64,000 nt of DNA from Candidatus Nitrotoga sp. CP45 (GTDB lineage Bacteria; Pseudomonadota; Gammaproteobacteria; Burkholderiales; Gallionellaceae): contig QFXJ01000028.1 in assembly GCA_003402375.1 (NCBI GenBank), positions 19,517-83,516 on the forward strand. Direction: 5' to 3'. The position numbers were made by a program, and so were the translations under genes. A model generated the notes under the pieces. The model was not told the origin of the DNA. It saw nothing but the letters and a program-made list of their open reading frames with translations, and did no database searches. Numbering within the stretch: the stretch's first letter is position 1; every line of letters begins with the position of its first letter. Positions 1 to 8,926 of the stretch are shown here, piece by piece.

Positions 1-426
1 GTGCCTGATGTGGCGGGACTTATTCCCACAACTTGGGCGATGCCCTGCGTGCCGCTGGCCGGGATAAATATGGGCATGTTTGCGTTGCCTATGATCGGTA
101 GCGGCGTATGGGTAGAGTTCGAACAGGGTAATCCGGATCACCCGATTTGGGTCGGCTGCTTCTGGGGCAGTGCCGCAGAGTTGCCGGTGCTGTCGCGTAT
201 GGTGCCGCCAGCAGTGCCTGGTATCACGTTGCAAACTCCGCTAAAGAATGGTCTGATTATTAGTGACGTACCTGGCCCCACTGGAGGTATTCAGTTGCAA
301 ACCACGACCGGTGCCATGATCTCGGTGACCGATATCGGTATCATGATTTCTAACGGCAAGGGCGCAGTGATCAATCTCACCGGGCCGACGGTGGACATTA
401 ATCTCGGGGCACTCACGGTGATATAA
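1..426 (+). CDS. Contractile tail spike protein, gp5/VgrG-like OB domain (5' truncated)
   Basis: The reading frame is open from the first base, and the motif 'VPDVAGL' matches the interior of the OB-fold domain of gp5/VgrG-type baseplate hub proteins. The true start therefore lies upstream of the window, and the GTG at base 1 should not be taken as the start. After the OB-like part (about residues 1-70, with the 'GVWVEFEQGNPDHPIWVGCFWG' type of pattern broken here into shorter pieces such as WVEFEQGNPDHP), the C-terminus alternates hydrophobic and polar residues (IQLQTTTGAMISV, INLTGPTVDINL), as expected of a trimeric beta-helical needle. In such systems this protein forms the membrane-piercing spike under a PAAR tip. 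A PAAR-like gene follows 14 bases after the stop behind an AAGGAG site. Family confident, exact boundaries unknown. Confidence 0.8.
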   Translation: MPDVAGLIPTTWAMPCVPLAGINMGMFALPMIGSGVWVEFEQGNPDHPIWVGCFWGSAAELPVLSRMVPPAVPGITLQTPLKNGLIISDVPGPTGGIQLQTTTGAMISVTDIGIMISNGKGAVINLTGPTVDINLGALTVI

Positions 427-440
427 AGGAGAACGCTACT

Positions 441-758
441 ATGCCCGCACCCGTCCTTCATCTTGGCGCCACGATAACCTGCATGCATGCAGGGCCGGCG
501 ACACCGCTTACGCCATTCCCACGTGTGCTGCTGAGCGGCCAGCCGGTGACTACACTGGCCACGCCCTATGCGATTACCGGCTGCGCCCTCACCGGCTCGC
601 CCAATCCGCCCTGCGTCACCGCGCAGTGGGTGGTGGGCGCAGTACGGGTGCTGGCTGGCGGTATACCGATGCTGATACAAACAGGACAGGCGGTGTGCGT
701 GCCTACCGGCACCGGCTTGTTGCCGCTAGTGGTTCAACCTAGGGTGCTCGCGACATGA
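441..758 (+). CDS. PAAR-like spike-tip protein of the injection system
   Basis: A 105-residue protein preceded by AAGGAG at 427-432, eight bases before the ATG. It lies between the spike gene and the gp25-like gene, where contractile injection systems keep their PAAR-type tip. Visible features are an N-terminal 'MPAPVLHLGATITC', repeated short beta-type segments (PRVLLSGQPV, VRVLAGGIPML) and conserved Cys and Pro residues (TGCALTG, NPPC, AVCVPTG). This resembles the PAAR-like proteins of extracellular injection systems rather than classical PAAR repeats. Role by family: sharpens the spike and may bind metal. The stop overlaps the next gene's start (ATGA). Position and motif together are convincing; metal binding is inference. 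Confidence 0.7.
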   Translation: MPAPVLHLGATITCMHAGPATPLTPFPRVLLSGQPVTTLATPYAITGCALTGSPNPPCVTAQWVVGAVRVLAGGIPMLIQTGQAVCVPTGTGLLPLVVQPRVLAT

Positions 759-1123
759 GCCAGATCGACTTTCCATTTCATTTTGACGGCCGCGGCCGCA
801 CCGCGCAGACGGATGAGTCCGGTACCATCCGCGACCTCATCGAGCAGGTGTTGCTGACTGCGCCGGGTGAACGTGTGATGCGTCCCACCTTCGGCAGCGG
901 TGTGATGCAACTGGTGTTCGCCGCCGCCAGCCCTGAAGTGGCGGCGACCACGCAGTTCCTGATTCAAGGCGCCTTACAGCAATGGCTGGGCGATGTCATT
1001 ACCGTGGACACCGTCGATGTGCAGGCGCAGGATGGCGCCTTGCTCATCACCGTGCAATATGTAGAACGCCGCACACAAACTCGCGGCGTGGCGCAGATCA
1101 GCGCACCGGGAGGCGGCTTATGA
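755..1123 (+). CDS. Baseplate wedge protein, GPW/gp25 family
   Basis: A 122-residue protein with the gp25/lysozyme-like wedge signature: an N-terminal 'DFPFHFDGRGRTAQTD', a helix 'IRDLIEQVLLTAPGERVMRP', then 'FGSGVMQLVF' and a C-terminal beta segment (LLITVQYV). Length is normal for the family. In T4 and related systems gp25 connects baseplate wedge to the first sheath ring and helps trigger contraction. Start overlaps the PAAR-like gene by four bases and its stop overlaps the next gene, so the operon is translationally coupled. Confidence 0.88.
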   Translation: MSQIDFPFHFDGRGRTAQTDESGTIRDLIEQVLLTAPGERVMRPTFGSGVMQLVFAAASPEVAATTQFLIQGALQQWLGDVITVDTVDVQAQDGALLITVQYVERRTQTRGVAQISAPGGGL

Positions 1124-3870
1124 AATACTACTGCTGCGACCAGCGCCGCCGCGAAGTAGTGAAGTTAAACGGCACCCTCAACGGCCTGGAATATATGGAG
1201 GTGCATGACAGCGGTATGCCTGGCGACCCCACACGCCAGCGCACACTGTTCGTAAAATTCCTGCGTGCAGTGCCCGCCACTCTCAGCAAGGACAATTTCC
1301 GCATCGAAGGCGGCGAACGCATCAAGAGCGTGGACATCGAGTGGGTCGCGATCGCCAATGCGCTGCCCGCCAGTGAGCCGTCTAGTCTTGTCGACGGTTT
1401 CGTGCCTCTCAATAAATTCATGGTGATTCGCACCAAGATTTACGGTGATTTTTCGCTGTATACACTACGCCTGCTGAGCGGCCCCGGTAACGACACGCCG
1501 CCGGCTGGTTTTGATCCGCGCCTGAGCGAAATTCAGTTCTCGTTCAAGGTGCAGTGCGAATCAGATTTCGATTGCGCCAGCGTTACTCCCTGTCCTACAC
1601 CGCCAGCGACGAATCCGCGCCTCGATTATCTCGCCAAGGATTACGCCAGCTTCCGCCGCTTGATGCTGGACCGCATGAACGTGCTGATGCCTGATTGGTC
1701 CAGCCGCAATGCCGCCGATGTCGGCGTAACCTTGGTGGAAATGCTAGCCTATGTGGGCGATCAACTTTCCTATCAACAAGACGCCGTCGCCACTGAAGCT
1801 TATCTCACTACCGCGCGCAAGCGCATCTCGCTGCGCCGCCATGCGCGGCTAGTGGATTACATAGTGCACGAAGGCTGTAATGCCCGCGTGTGGGTGCAAC
1901 TATTCGTTAACGACGACGGTGTAAATATTCCACGCGGCACCCCGCTGCTCACGCGCGTGCCCAACACACCCGAGCGTATCCCCCCGTCCGGCGACCAACT
2001 GCGCGATGCCTTGGCCAACGGTGCGCTGGTATTCGAGACAATGGAAGACTCCCTGCTTTATCAGGATCACGAACGTATTAGTTTCTATTCCTGGGGCGAG
2101 CGCGAATGCTGTTTACCTAAGGGTGCGACGCGCGCAACGCTCAACGGACATTATCCTAACCTCAAGGCCGGCGACGTGTTGGTGTTCGCGGAAGAATTGG
2201 GCCCGCGCACCGGATTTGCCGCAGATGCAGACCGCGCGCATCGCTGGGCGGTACGTCTCACCGACGTGCGTTTGGATAGTGACCCCAGCGGGGGTTTGTT
2301 CCTGCCGGTACCTAACAATAATCCGTTAGATGTCACCGAGATCCGCTGGACAGAACAGGATGCACTGCCGTTTCCATTATGCCTATCGACCATCACTGAC
2401 CTGGATCACGGCGCGACTTATCTCAGTGAAGTGAGCGCGGCCTATGGCAATATCGTGCTGGCCGACCATGGCCGCACCCTAACGGGTGAAGATTTGGGCA
2501 CCGTTTCTGCCTCGCAACTTACCCTTGCATCCAAGAGCGACATATTGAGTTGCAAGCGTCCACCTTTGCAGGCCGTGCCCCCCCGTTTCCGGCCGCGACT
2601 TGCGGAACGTCCGCTCACTCATGCCTTACCGCTAATAGCTTCGCCGTTGTTCGGCTTCACCGCGACAGCGGCCATTGTCACCGCATTGCAGACCCGCAGT
2701 TTTACCCCGGCACTGCACGACGCCTTGCAGGCGCAGGGTGTGCTTTTGCAGGCGGGGCCGGTGGTAGTACAAGGCGGAGATGGCATGTGGTCGGTGTCTG
2801 ACGGCGTGAGCGTCTATAGTCTGCGGCTGAACAGTGGTCAGGTGCAGGTGTCGTCGCTGGCCGATGCCGCTGTATTGATCACCGCCGCCGAGCCGCAGCG
2901 TGCCCGCCCCGCCATCTCGCTCGCCAGCAATTTCCAGAGCACACCAGACATTTGGTTGCCGCGCCCGGATCTGCTCGCCAGCGATGCCGAGGCGAACGAA
3001 TTCGTGGTGGAGAGCGAACACGACGGCAGCGCTTTGCTACGCTTCGGCGACGATTATCACGGTAAGCGTCCTGACGTCAGCACCGCATTTAGCGCGAGCT
3101 ATCGCGTTGGCAATGGCGTGGCAGGCAACATCGGCCTGGAGTCCATCGCGCACATCGTCAGTAACGATGCGCGGCTGTTGCATGCGTCGAATCCACTGCC
3201 TGCGCAAGGTGGCAGCGATCCTGAAAATGCCGAGGATATCAGGCGCGATGCGCCGGAAGCGTTTCGCACCCAGGAACGCGCCGTCACCCCGGCGGATTAT
3301 GCCGAGGTTACCGAACGCCATCCTAGTGTACAGCGCGCCGCCGCTACTTTCCGCTGGACCGGCAGCTGGTACACGGTATTTCTCACCGTCGACCGCAAGG
3401 GCGGCGGCGAGATGGATGCAATCTATGAGCAAACCATCCGCGATCACGTCGAACGCTATCGCATGGCTGGCTATGACCTGGAGGTGAACGGCCCAAGTTA
3501 TGTGCCCTTGCTTCTGGAAATGACGGTATGCGTCAAACCTGATTATTTCCGTGCCGATGTACGCGCCGCGCTGATGCGCGTATTCAGCCGCGGCTGGCTG
3601 GCCGACGGCACGCCTGCCCTGTTCCATCCCGACAACTTCAGCTTCGGCCAGCCAGTTTATCTCAGCGCGATTTATGAAGCGGCTCAGGCGATACAAGGCG
3701 TGGCCTCGGTGGTGATCAAAACCTTCCAGCGTTTGCGTGCGCCACCTGACCCCAAGCCCATGGATGATGGCGTACTGACGATCGGGCGCCTGGAGATCGC
3801 GCGACTGGACAACGATCCCAACTTTCCCGAACGGGGTGTGTTGAAGCTCTCAATAGGAGGCGGCAAATGA
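1120..3870 (+). CDS. Putative baseplate assembly protein 1 (gp6/J-like wedge)
   Basis: 916 residues from the ATG at 1120, which overlaps the gp25-like stop; a longer frame reaching upstream to 982 runs over the gp25 gene and is unlikely. The N-terminal 160 residues are family-specific. Then comes the conserved block LDYLAKDYASFRRLML and ADVGVTLVEMLAYVGDQLSYQQ (about residues 167-230), typical of large 'putative baseplate assembly proteins' of extracellular injection systems. A later block, ALLRFGDDYHGKRP followed by YRVGNGVAGN (about residues 638-670), is shared with the next gene, so the two are paralogs. By family it corresponds to the wedge component gp6/J. The stop overlaps the next ATG. 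Confidence 0.85.
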   Translation: MKYYCCDQRRREVVKLNGTLNGLEYMEVHDSGMPGDPTRQRTLFVKFLRAVPATLSKDNFRIEGGERIKSVDIEWVAIANALPASEPSSLVDGFVPLNKFMVIRTKIYGDFSLYTLRLLSGPGNDTPPAGFDPRLSEIQFSFKVQCESDFDCASVTPCPTPPATNPRLDYLAKDYASFRRLMLDRMNVLMPDWSSRNAADVGVTLVEMLAYVGDQLSYQQDAVATEAYLTTARKRISLRRHARLVDYIVHEGCNARVWVQLFVNDDGVNIPRGTPLLTRVPNTPERIPPSGDQLRDALANGALVFETMEDSLLYQDHERISFYSWGERECCLPKGATRATLNGHYPNLKAGDVLVFAEELGPRTGFAADADRAHRWAVRLTDVRLDSDPSGGLFLPVPNNNPLDVTEIRWTEQDALPFPLCLSTITDLDHGATYLSEVSAAYGNIVLADHGRTLTGEDLGTVSASQLTLASKSDILSCKRPPLQAVPPRFRPRLAERPLTHALPLIASPLFGFTATAAIVTALQTRSFTPALHDALQAQGVLLQAGPVVVQGGDGMWSVSDGVSVYSLRLNSGQVQVSSLADAAVLITAAEPQRARPAISLASNFQSTPDIWLPRPDLLASDAEANEFVVESEHDGSALLRFGDDYHGKRPDVSTAFSASYRVGNGVAGNIGLESIAHIVSNDARLLHASNPLPAQGGSDPENAEDIRRDAPEAFRTQERAVTPADYAEVTERHPSVQRAAATFRWTGSWYTVFLTVDRKGGGEMDAIYEQTIRDHVERYRMAGYDLEVNGPSYVPLLLEMTVCVKPDYFRADVRAALMRVFSRGWLADGTPALFHPDNFSFGQPVYLSAIYEAAQAIQGVASVVIKTFQRLRAPPDPKPMDDGVLTIGRLEIARLDNDPNFPERGVLKLSIGGGK

Positions 3871-6842
3871 GCGGCGAAGAACAAACATCGCAAGACGCAT
3901 GCGGTTATTGCGCGGGTGTGGGTATCCAGGCACCGGCGCTGCTCTACAACCGCCCGGGGCTTGCGGCCATCGCCTATCGCATCGGTACGCACAGCGAGGT
4001 ACTGGCTAGCATGCAGGCGCGGCTGTCGTCGCAGAAATATCCCGCGCTGGCAAAATTGCGCACCCGCGACACTGATGATTTTTCCATCGCGTTGCTGGAC
4101 GCCTATGCTTGTATGGCAGACGTGTTGAGCTTCTATCAGGAGCGTCTCGCCAATGAATCCTATTTGCGTACTGCAGGCGAACGCCTGTCATTGAGCGAAC
4201 TGGCGCGGCTGATCGGCTATCGCCTCAAACCCGGCGTTGCCGCAGAGACCTACCTCGCCTTCACGTTGCAAGAGCAACCGCCGCAACCCGCGAGCAGTGA
4301 CCCAAAACAGGCTTCCGGCGTACCCGACAAGGTGAATCTGGACATTGGTATCAAGGTGCAGAGTATGCCCGGTCCCGACGAGAAACCGCAAACCTTCGAG
4401 ACCGTCGAGAGTATCGAAGCGCGGCCAGCATGGAACGTCCTGCTGCCGAAAATGCGTGAAATGATACTGCCGGTGTTCGGCACTAAGGTTGTTTATTTGC
4501 AGGGCACCGCAACGCAGCTTAAAGCCGGTGACGCGCTGCTATTCGTCGGTACGGAACGTGAAAACAATACGGGCAACGAGAACTGGGATTTCCGCCGTGT
4601 CCAAAGCGTGGCGCTCGACAGCAGCGCAGATCGTACCATCGTTACGCTGGATCACGGCTTGGGTACTACCTCACCCTACGTCACGCCGGCGGCTGAGGCC
4701 AAGGTGTACGCGCTGCGCCAGCGCGCCTCGCTGTTCGGTTATAACGCCCCTGACTGGCGGGTAATGTCCGACAGCATCAAGCGCGGCTATCTGGGCCTCG
4801 GGCCCAGTGATCCAATCACCGCCACCGAATGGCCCGGCTTCACCATCGCCGACATTTCCGACCCGCCAACAGCCACCACTACCGGTACGGGTCTCTACGG
4901 TGAATATTTTGACAATAAAGATCTTTCGAGTCGCAAGCTCACTCGTACCGACACTACGGTGAACTTAGATTGGAGCAGCGGTTCGCCCAATGCGTTGATA
5001 GGTGCCGACACGTTCTCGGTGCGCTGGACAGGCTGGGTGCATGCGCCCTCAACTGGCAGTTACAGCTTTCACACCGTCTCCGACGACGGTGTGCGCCTGT
5101 GGGTCAACAATCAGTTGATTATCAACAACTGGACCAATCACGGCGCCACTGAAAACAGCGGCAGTATTACGCTTGTCGCCGGCAAAAAATATGACATCAA
5201 ACTGGAGTATTACGAGGACGGCGGCGCGGCAACCATCAAACTCTCGTGGACGCCGCCGGGCCTGGCCAAGCAGATTATCCCGCAAGGGCGACTCTATCCG
5301 CGCAACGTCCATACGCTGCATCTTGACGCGCTCTATCCGCAGATTGTGCACGACGGCTGGCTGGTGCTGTCCATCCCCGAATATCAGGAGTTATACCAAG
5401 TTGACACCGCAGGCGAGGATGCACGCGCAAGTTTTACACTTACCAGCAAAACTACGCGGCTGAAGGTAAAAGGTGAGAATCTGCGCGAACTCTTTAACGA
5501 ACGGCTGCGCGAGACGGCGGTGTTCGCCCACAGTGAAAAATTGACACTGGCGGAAACACCCATTACCGCAGATGTAGCCGGAGATTTCCTGCGTGTCGAT
5601 CGCAAAGTGGAAGAACTGCCGCCCGATCGCATGCTGATACTCAGCGGCACTACCACTGCCGGGGATGAGACGAGCGAAGTATTGACGCTGTTGAAAACTG
5701 AAGCGGACGGCAATACCAGCAAACTATTTTTCACTACCCCGTTGCAACATCAATACCAGCGCGGCACTGTCAAACTCTACGCTAACGTTGCGCTCGCCAC
5801 CCACGGCGAAACCGTGCAGCAGACTCTTGGCAGCGGCGCGGCGCGACTTTCCCATCAACGCTACACCCTCAAACACACACCGCTCACCTTCGTTGGCGCC
5901 GAGAACGAGACTGGCGCCGAGGCGGCATTGGAGGTGCGAGTCAACGATATCCGCTGGCACGAGATGCCCACTCTCCACCAGGCCGGTGCCGATGACCGCT
6001 CCTACGTGCTGCACGTAGAAGAGGACGGTGCGGGAACTATCCAGTTCGGCGATGGCCGCCACGGCGCGCGCCTGCCGACTGGTCAAGATAATTTGCGCGC
6101 CGTTTATCGCAAGGGCATCGGCATAGCGGGCAATCTGCAAGCTGGACAGCTCTCGCAACTACTCTCGCGTCCGTTGGGCTTGAAAGCGGTGAGCAATCCG
6201 TTGCCTGCCGCGGGCGGTGTAAATGCGGACAGTGCAGCCCATGCTCGGCGCAATATGCCGCTAGGCGTGCGCACACTCGGGCGCGTGGTCTCGGTACAGG
6301 ATTATGAAGATTACGCGCTCGCATTTACCGGCATCGCCAAGGCTCAAGCCACCGTACTCAACACCCGCGCCGGGCGCACTGTATTCATCACTGTCGCCGG
6401 CGATAATGGCGTTCAACCGCCGGACTTGACGCTCGCCAAACTGCTCAATACCCTCAAGCAAAACGGTGACCCGCTGGTGCACTGCGAAACGAAGGCGTAC
6501 AACGAGGCGACCTTTCATCTCGCCCTGCGCATCAAATGCGACCCGGATCACGAGGGCAAAAAGGTATTGGCCGACGTCGAGACTGCCCTGCGCGCCGCCT
6601 TTTCCTTCGACGCACGCGACTTCAACCAGACTGTCTCTCGCTCAGAGATTATCGCTATTGCGCAGGGGGTGCAGGGCGTGTTGGGCGTGGACCTGAATCG
6701 TTTCTACCGTGGCACTGCTGTTACCTTGGAAGAACGTCTGACGCCGGCCGCCGCGACCATCGATGCGCAAGGTAATGGCATTGCCGCCGAGTTATTGCTG
6801 TTAGATACCGGCCCATTCGATTATCTGGAGGAGATGCCGTGA
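3867..6842 (+). CDS. Putative baseplate assembly protein 2 with inserted PA14 domain
   Basis: 991 residues. The front (about 1-340) has the wedge-family motif TDDFSIALLDAYACMADVLSFYQ and the back has TIQFGDGRHGARLPTG plus YRKGIGIAGN, matching the preceding gene. Between these lies a PA14-type beta-sandwich at about residues 342-465: GLYGEYFDNKDL, RWTGWVHAPSTGSYSFHT, SDDGVRLWVNNQLI, then YDIKLEYYEDGG and LSWTPPG. PA14 domains usually bind carbohydrate. They are not part of a standard baseplate J protein, so this looks like a domain insertion that could expose a sugar-binding module on the baseplate rim; that role is inference. The gene overlaps both neighbours by four bases. Confidence 0.85.
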   Translation: MSGEEQTSQDACGYCAGVGIQAPALLYNRPGLAAIAYRIGTHSEVLASMQARLSSQKYPALAKLRTRDTDDFSIALLDAYACMADVLSFYQERLANESYLRTAGERLSLSELARLIGYRLKPGVAAETYLAFTLQEQPPQPASSDPKQASGVPDKVNLDIGIKVQSMPGPDEKPQTFETVESIEARPAWNVLLPKMREMILPVFGTKVVYLQGTATQLKAGDALLFVGTERENNTGNENWDFRRVQSVALDSSADRTIVTLDHGLGTTSPYVTPAAEAKVYALRQRASLFGYNAPDWRVMSDSIKRGYLGLGPSDPITATEWPGFTIADISDPPTATTTGTGLYGEYFDNKDLSSRKLTRTDTTVNLDWSSGSPNALIGADTFSVRWTGWVHAPSTGSYSFHTVSDDGVRLWVNNQLIINNWTNHGATENSGSITLVAGKKYDIKLEYYEDGGAATIKLSWTPPGLAKQIIPQGRLYPRNVHTLHLDALYPQIVHDGWLVLSIPEYQELYQVDTAGEDARASFTLTSKTTRLKVKGENLRELFNERLRETAVFAHSEKLTLAETPITADVAGDFLRVDRKVEELPPDRMLILSGTTTAGDETSEVLTLLKTEADGNTSKLFFTTPLQHQYQRGTVKLYANVALATHGETVQQTLGSGAARLSHQRYTLKHTPLTFVGAENETGAEAALEVRVNDIRWHEMPTLHQAGADDRSYVLHVEEDGAGTIQFGDGRHGARLPTGQDNLRAVYRKGIGIAGNLQAGQLSQLLSRPLGLKAVSNPLPAAGGVNADSAAHARRNMPLGVRTLGRVVSVQDYEDYALAFTGIAKAQATVLNTRAGRTVFITVAGDNGVQPPDLTLAKLLNTLKQNGDPLVHCETKAYNEATFHLALRIKCDPDHEGKKVLADVETALRAAFSFDARDFNQTVSRSEIIAIAQGVQGVLGVDLNRFYRGTAVTLEERLTPAAATIDAQGNGIAAELLLLDTGPFDYLEEMP

Positions 6843-8893
6843 ACACGACCGCCGACCGCCTCTACGAACTGCTGCCCGCCATCCACCGCATCCGCGATGC
6901 GGAGCAAGGCTATCCGCTACGCGAACTGCTCGCCGTCATTGCCGAGCAGGTGGCAGCTATGGAGGAAAACCTCGAACAACTCTACGACGACCAATTCATC
7001 GAAACCTGCGCGCCGTGGGTGGCGCCCTATATCGGTGATCTCATCGGTTATCGCACCCTGCATGGTGTGGTGCCCAATGTGGCTTCGCCGCGCGCTGACG
7101 TGGCCAACACCATCCGCTATCGCCGTCGCAAGGGTACGGCATCCATGCTCGAGCAACTGGCGCGCGATGTCACGGGCTGGCCAGCACGGGCGGTGGAATT
7201 CTTTCAGCTGCTGGGCTGGACGCAGAACATGAATCATCTGCGTACCCATGCGCACTACGCACCGAATTTGCGCAACTGGGAAAAACTGCACTGGCGCGAT
7301 ACCGCCTTCGATACCATCGCTCACACCGTGGACGTGCGACGCATCAACACCGGCGCCGCGCGTCACAATATTCCCAACATCGGTCTTTATTTGTGGCGGG
7401 TACGTGCATTTCCGCTAACCCGATCGCAGGCCGTGGCCGACCCAGATATTGGCGGCGGACTGCGCTTCCGCTTCAATCCGCTGGGTACCGACATGGCGCT
7501 TTACAACACGCCGGAGACGGAAGAAGAAATCAGCCTTCTGGCTGAACCGCGTAATGTGCCGATGCCGCTCGCGCGCCGTTGGCTTAAGGCCCATCTTGAC
7601 GACTACTACGGTCCGGGCAAGAGTTTATGGCTGGAATTGGACGGCAATCCACCGCAACTAATTGCACGCAACAACATCCGTATCTGCGATCTTAGCGACA
7701 TCAAGGACGGTGGCGGCAATGTCATTGCCTGGGCGCATCAGCCCACTGCCGGCTCCGGGCTGGTGTCCATCGATCCGGTGCTGGGCCGCATCGCATTTGC
7801 CGACGCACCGGCCTCGGCTCCGCTCGTGAGCTTTCATTACGGTTACACCATTGCCATCGGCGGCGGCGAATACGAGCGCGGTGATCCCGCCGTGCCGGTC
7901 ACGCCAGTGCAAATCGTGCAGGGCGGCGCGGCACTGCAGCCAGCGCTCAATGCGGTGCAGAATGGTGGCACCGTGGAAGTGCTCGACAGCCGCCGTTATG
8001 TGGAGACGCCTTCGATCACCGTGAATGCCGGTAAGACGGTCGTGCTGCGTGCGGTCAATGGCGCGCGCCCGCTGCTGGCAGCGAGCGGCGACATCACGCT
8101 CACGCTCGGCACCGAAGCAACCTTGATCCTCGACGGTTGGGTAATCAGTGGCGGCACACTCATGATGGCCGCTTTCCCCGACACTCAACCGCGTTATCTC
8201 GTGCTGCGCGATTGCACTTTGGTACCCGGCCCGCGCACCAAAGGTGATGGCTCACCGCCACAAGCAGACGATCCTGGCTTGGTGGTCAGTCATGCCTTCG
8301 CTAAGATAGAGTTGGAACGCTGCATTACCGCACCGCTGCATATCGCCACCGACGCTGAAATCTCGTTACGCGAATGCATCGTGGATGCAACTGCGCAAAA
8401 TCTCATCGCCTACCGTGGCCCCGGTGCTGACGCACTTGCAGAAGGCGGTGCGCTCACATTGGAAAGCTGCACCGTGATCGGTAAGGTTCACACCCGGCAA
8501 TTGACGCTGGCCAGTGATTGCCTTTTCGTCGCCGCGCTAACCAGTGGCAGTGATCCGTGGAAAGCACCGCTTTGGGCTGAGCGCCGTCAGCAAGGCTGCG
8601 TGCGTTTTTCTTATATACCGCCCGGCTCGCGTACACCGTCCCGCTATCACTGCCAACCTGAAAATAGTGACCAGCAGATAGGGCCGCAATTCACTTCGTT
8701 GCATTATGGTGATCCCGGCTATTGTCAGTTGCTACAAAGCACCTCAGACAAGATACGTCGTGGCGCTCATGACGAGAGCGAGATGGGTGTACTACATGGT
8801 TTATATCAGCCGCAACGTGAAACCAATTTGCGCGTGCGACTGGAAGAATATCTGCGCTTCGGCCTGGAAGCGGGATTGATCTACGGAAGCTAA
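6839..8893 (+). CDS. Phage tail-like protein (gpI-type N-terminus) with beta-helix-like extension
   Basis: 684 residues. The N-terminus (DRLYELLPAIHRIRD, then LEQLYDDQFIETCAPWVAPYIGDLIGY and RRRKGTASMLEQLARDVTGW) matches the 'phage tail protein' that follows the baseplate proteins in extracellular injection systems, related to P2 gpI / gp7-type wedge proteins. From about residue 350 the sequence becomes repetitive in short beta strands (IVQGGAALQPALNAVQNGG, VLRAVNGARPLLAASGD, ITLTLGTEATLILDGW), suggesting a pectate-lyase-like fold appended to the wedge domain. It overlaps the previous gene by four bases. Tail-module assignment is firm; the function of the long extension is unknown. Confidence 0.8.
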   Translation: MNTTADRLYELLPAIHRIRDAEQGYPLRELLAVIAEQVAAMEENLEQLYDDQFIETCAPWVAPYIGDLIGYRTLHGVVPNVASPRADVANTIRYRRRKGTASMLEQLARDVTGWPARAVEFFQLLGWTQNMNHLRTHAHYAPNLRNWEKLHWRDTAFDTIAHTVDVRRINTGAARHNIPNIGLYLWRVRAFPLTRSQAVADPDIGGGLRFRFNPLGTDMALYNTPETEEEISLLAEPRNVPMPLARRWLKAHLDDYYGPGKSLWLELDGNPPQLIARNNIRICDLSDIKDGGGNVIAWAHQPTAGSGLVSIDPVLGRIAFADAPASAPLVSFHYGYTIAIGGGEYERGDPAVPVTPVQIVQGGAALQPALNAVQNGGTVEVLDSRRYVETPSITVNAGKTVVLRAVNGARPLLAASGDITLTLGTEATLILDGWVISGGTLMMAAFPDTQPRYLVLRDCTLVPGPRTKGDGSPPQADDPGLVVSHAFAKIELERCITAPLHIATDAEISLRECIVDATAQNLIAYRGPGADALAEGGALTLESCTVIGKVHTRQLTLASDCLFVAALTSGSDPWKAPLWAERRQQGCVRFSYIPPGSRTPSRYHCQPENSDQQIGPQFTSLHYGDPGYCQLLQSTSDKIRRGAHDESEMGVLHGLYQPQRETNLRVRLEEYLRFGLEAGLIYGS

Positions 8894-8926
8894 GAGCGGC
8901 ATTGCCGCCACAATAAGGAGAAAGTC

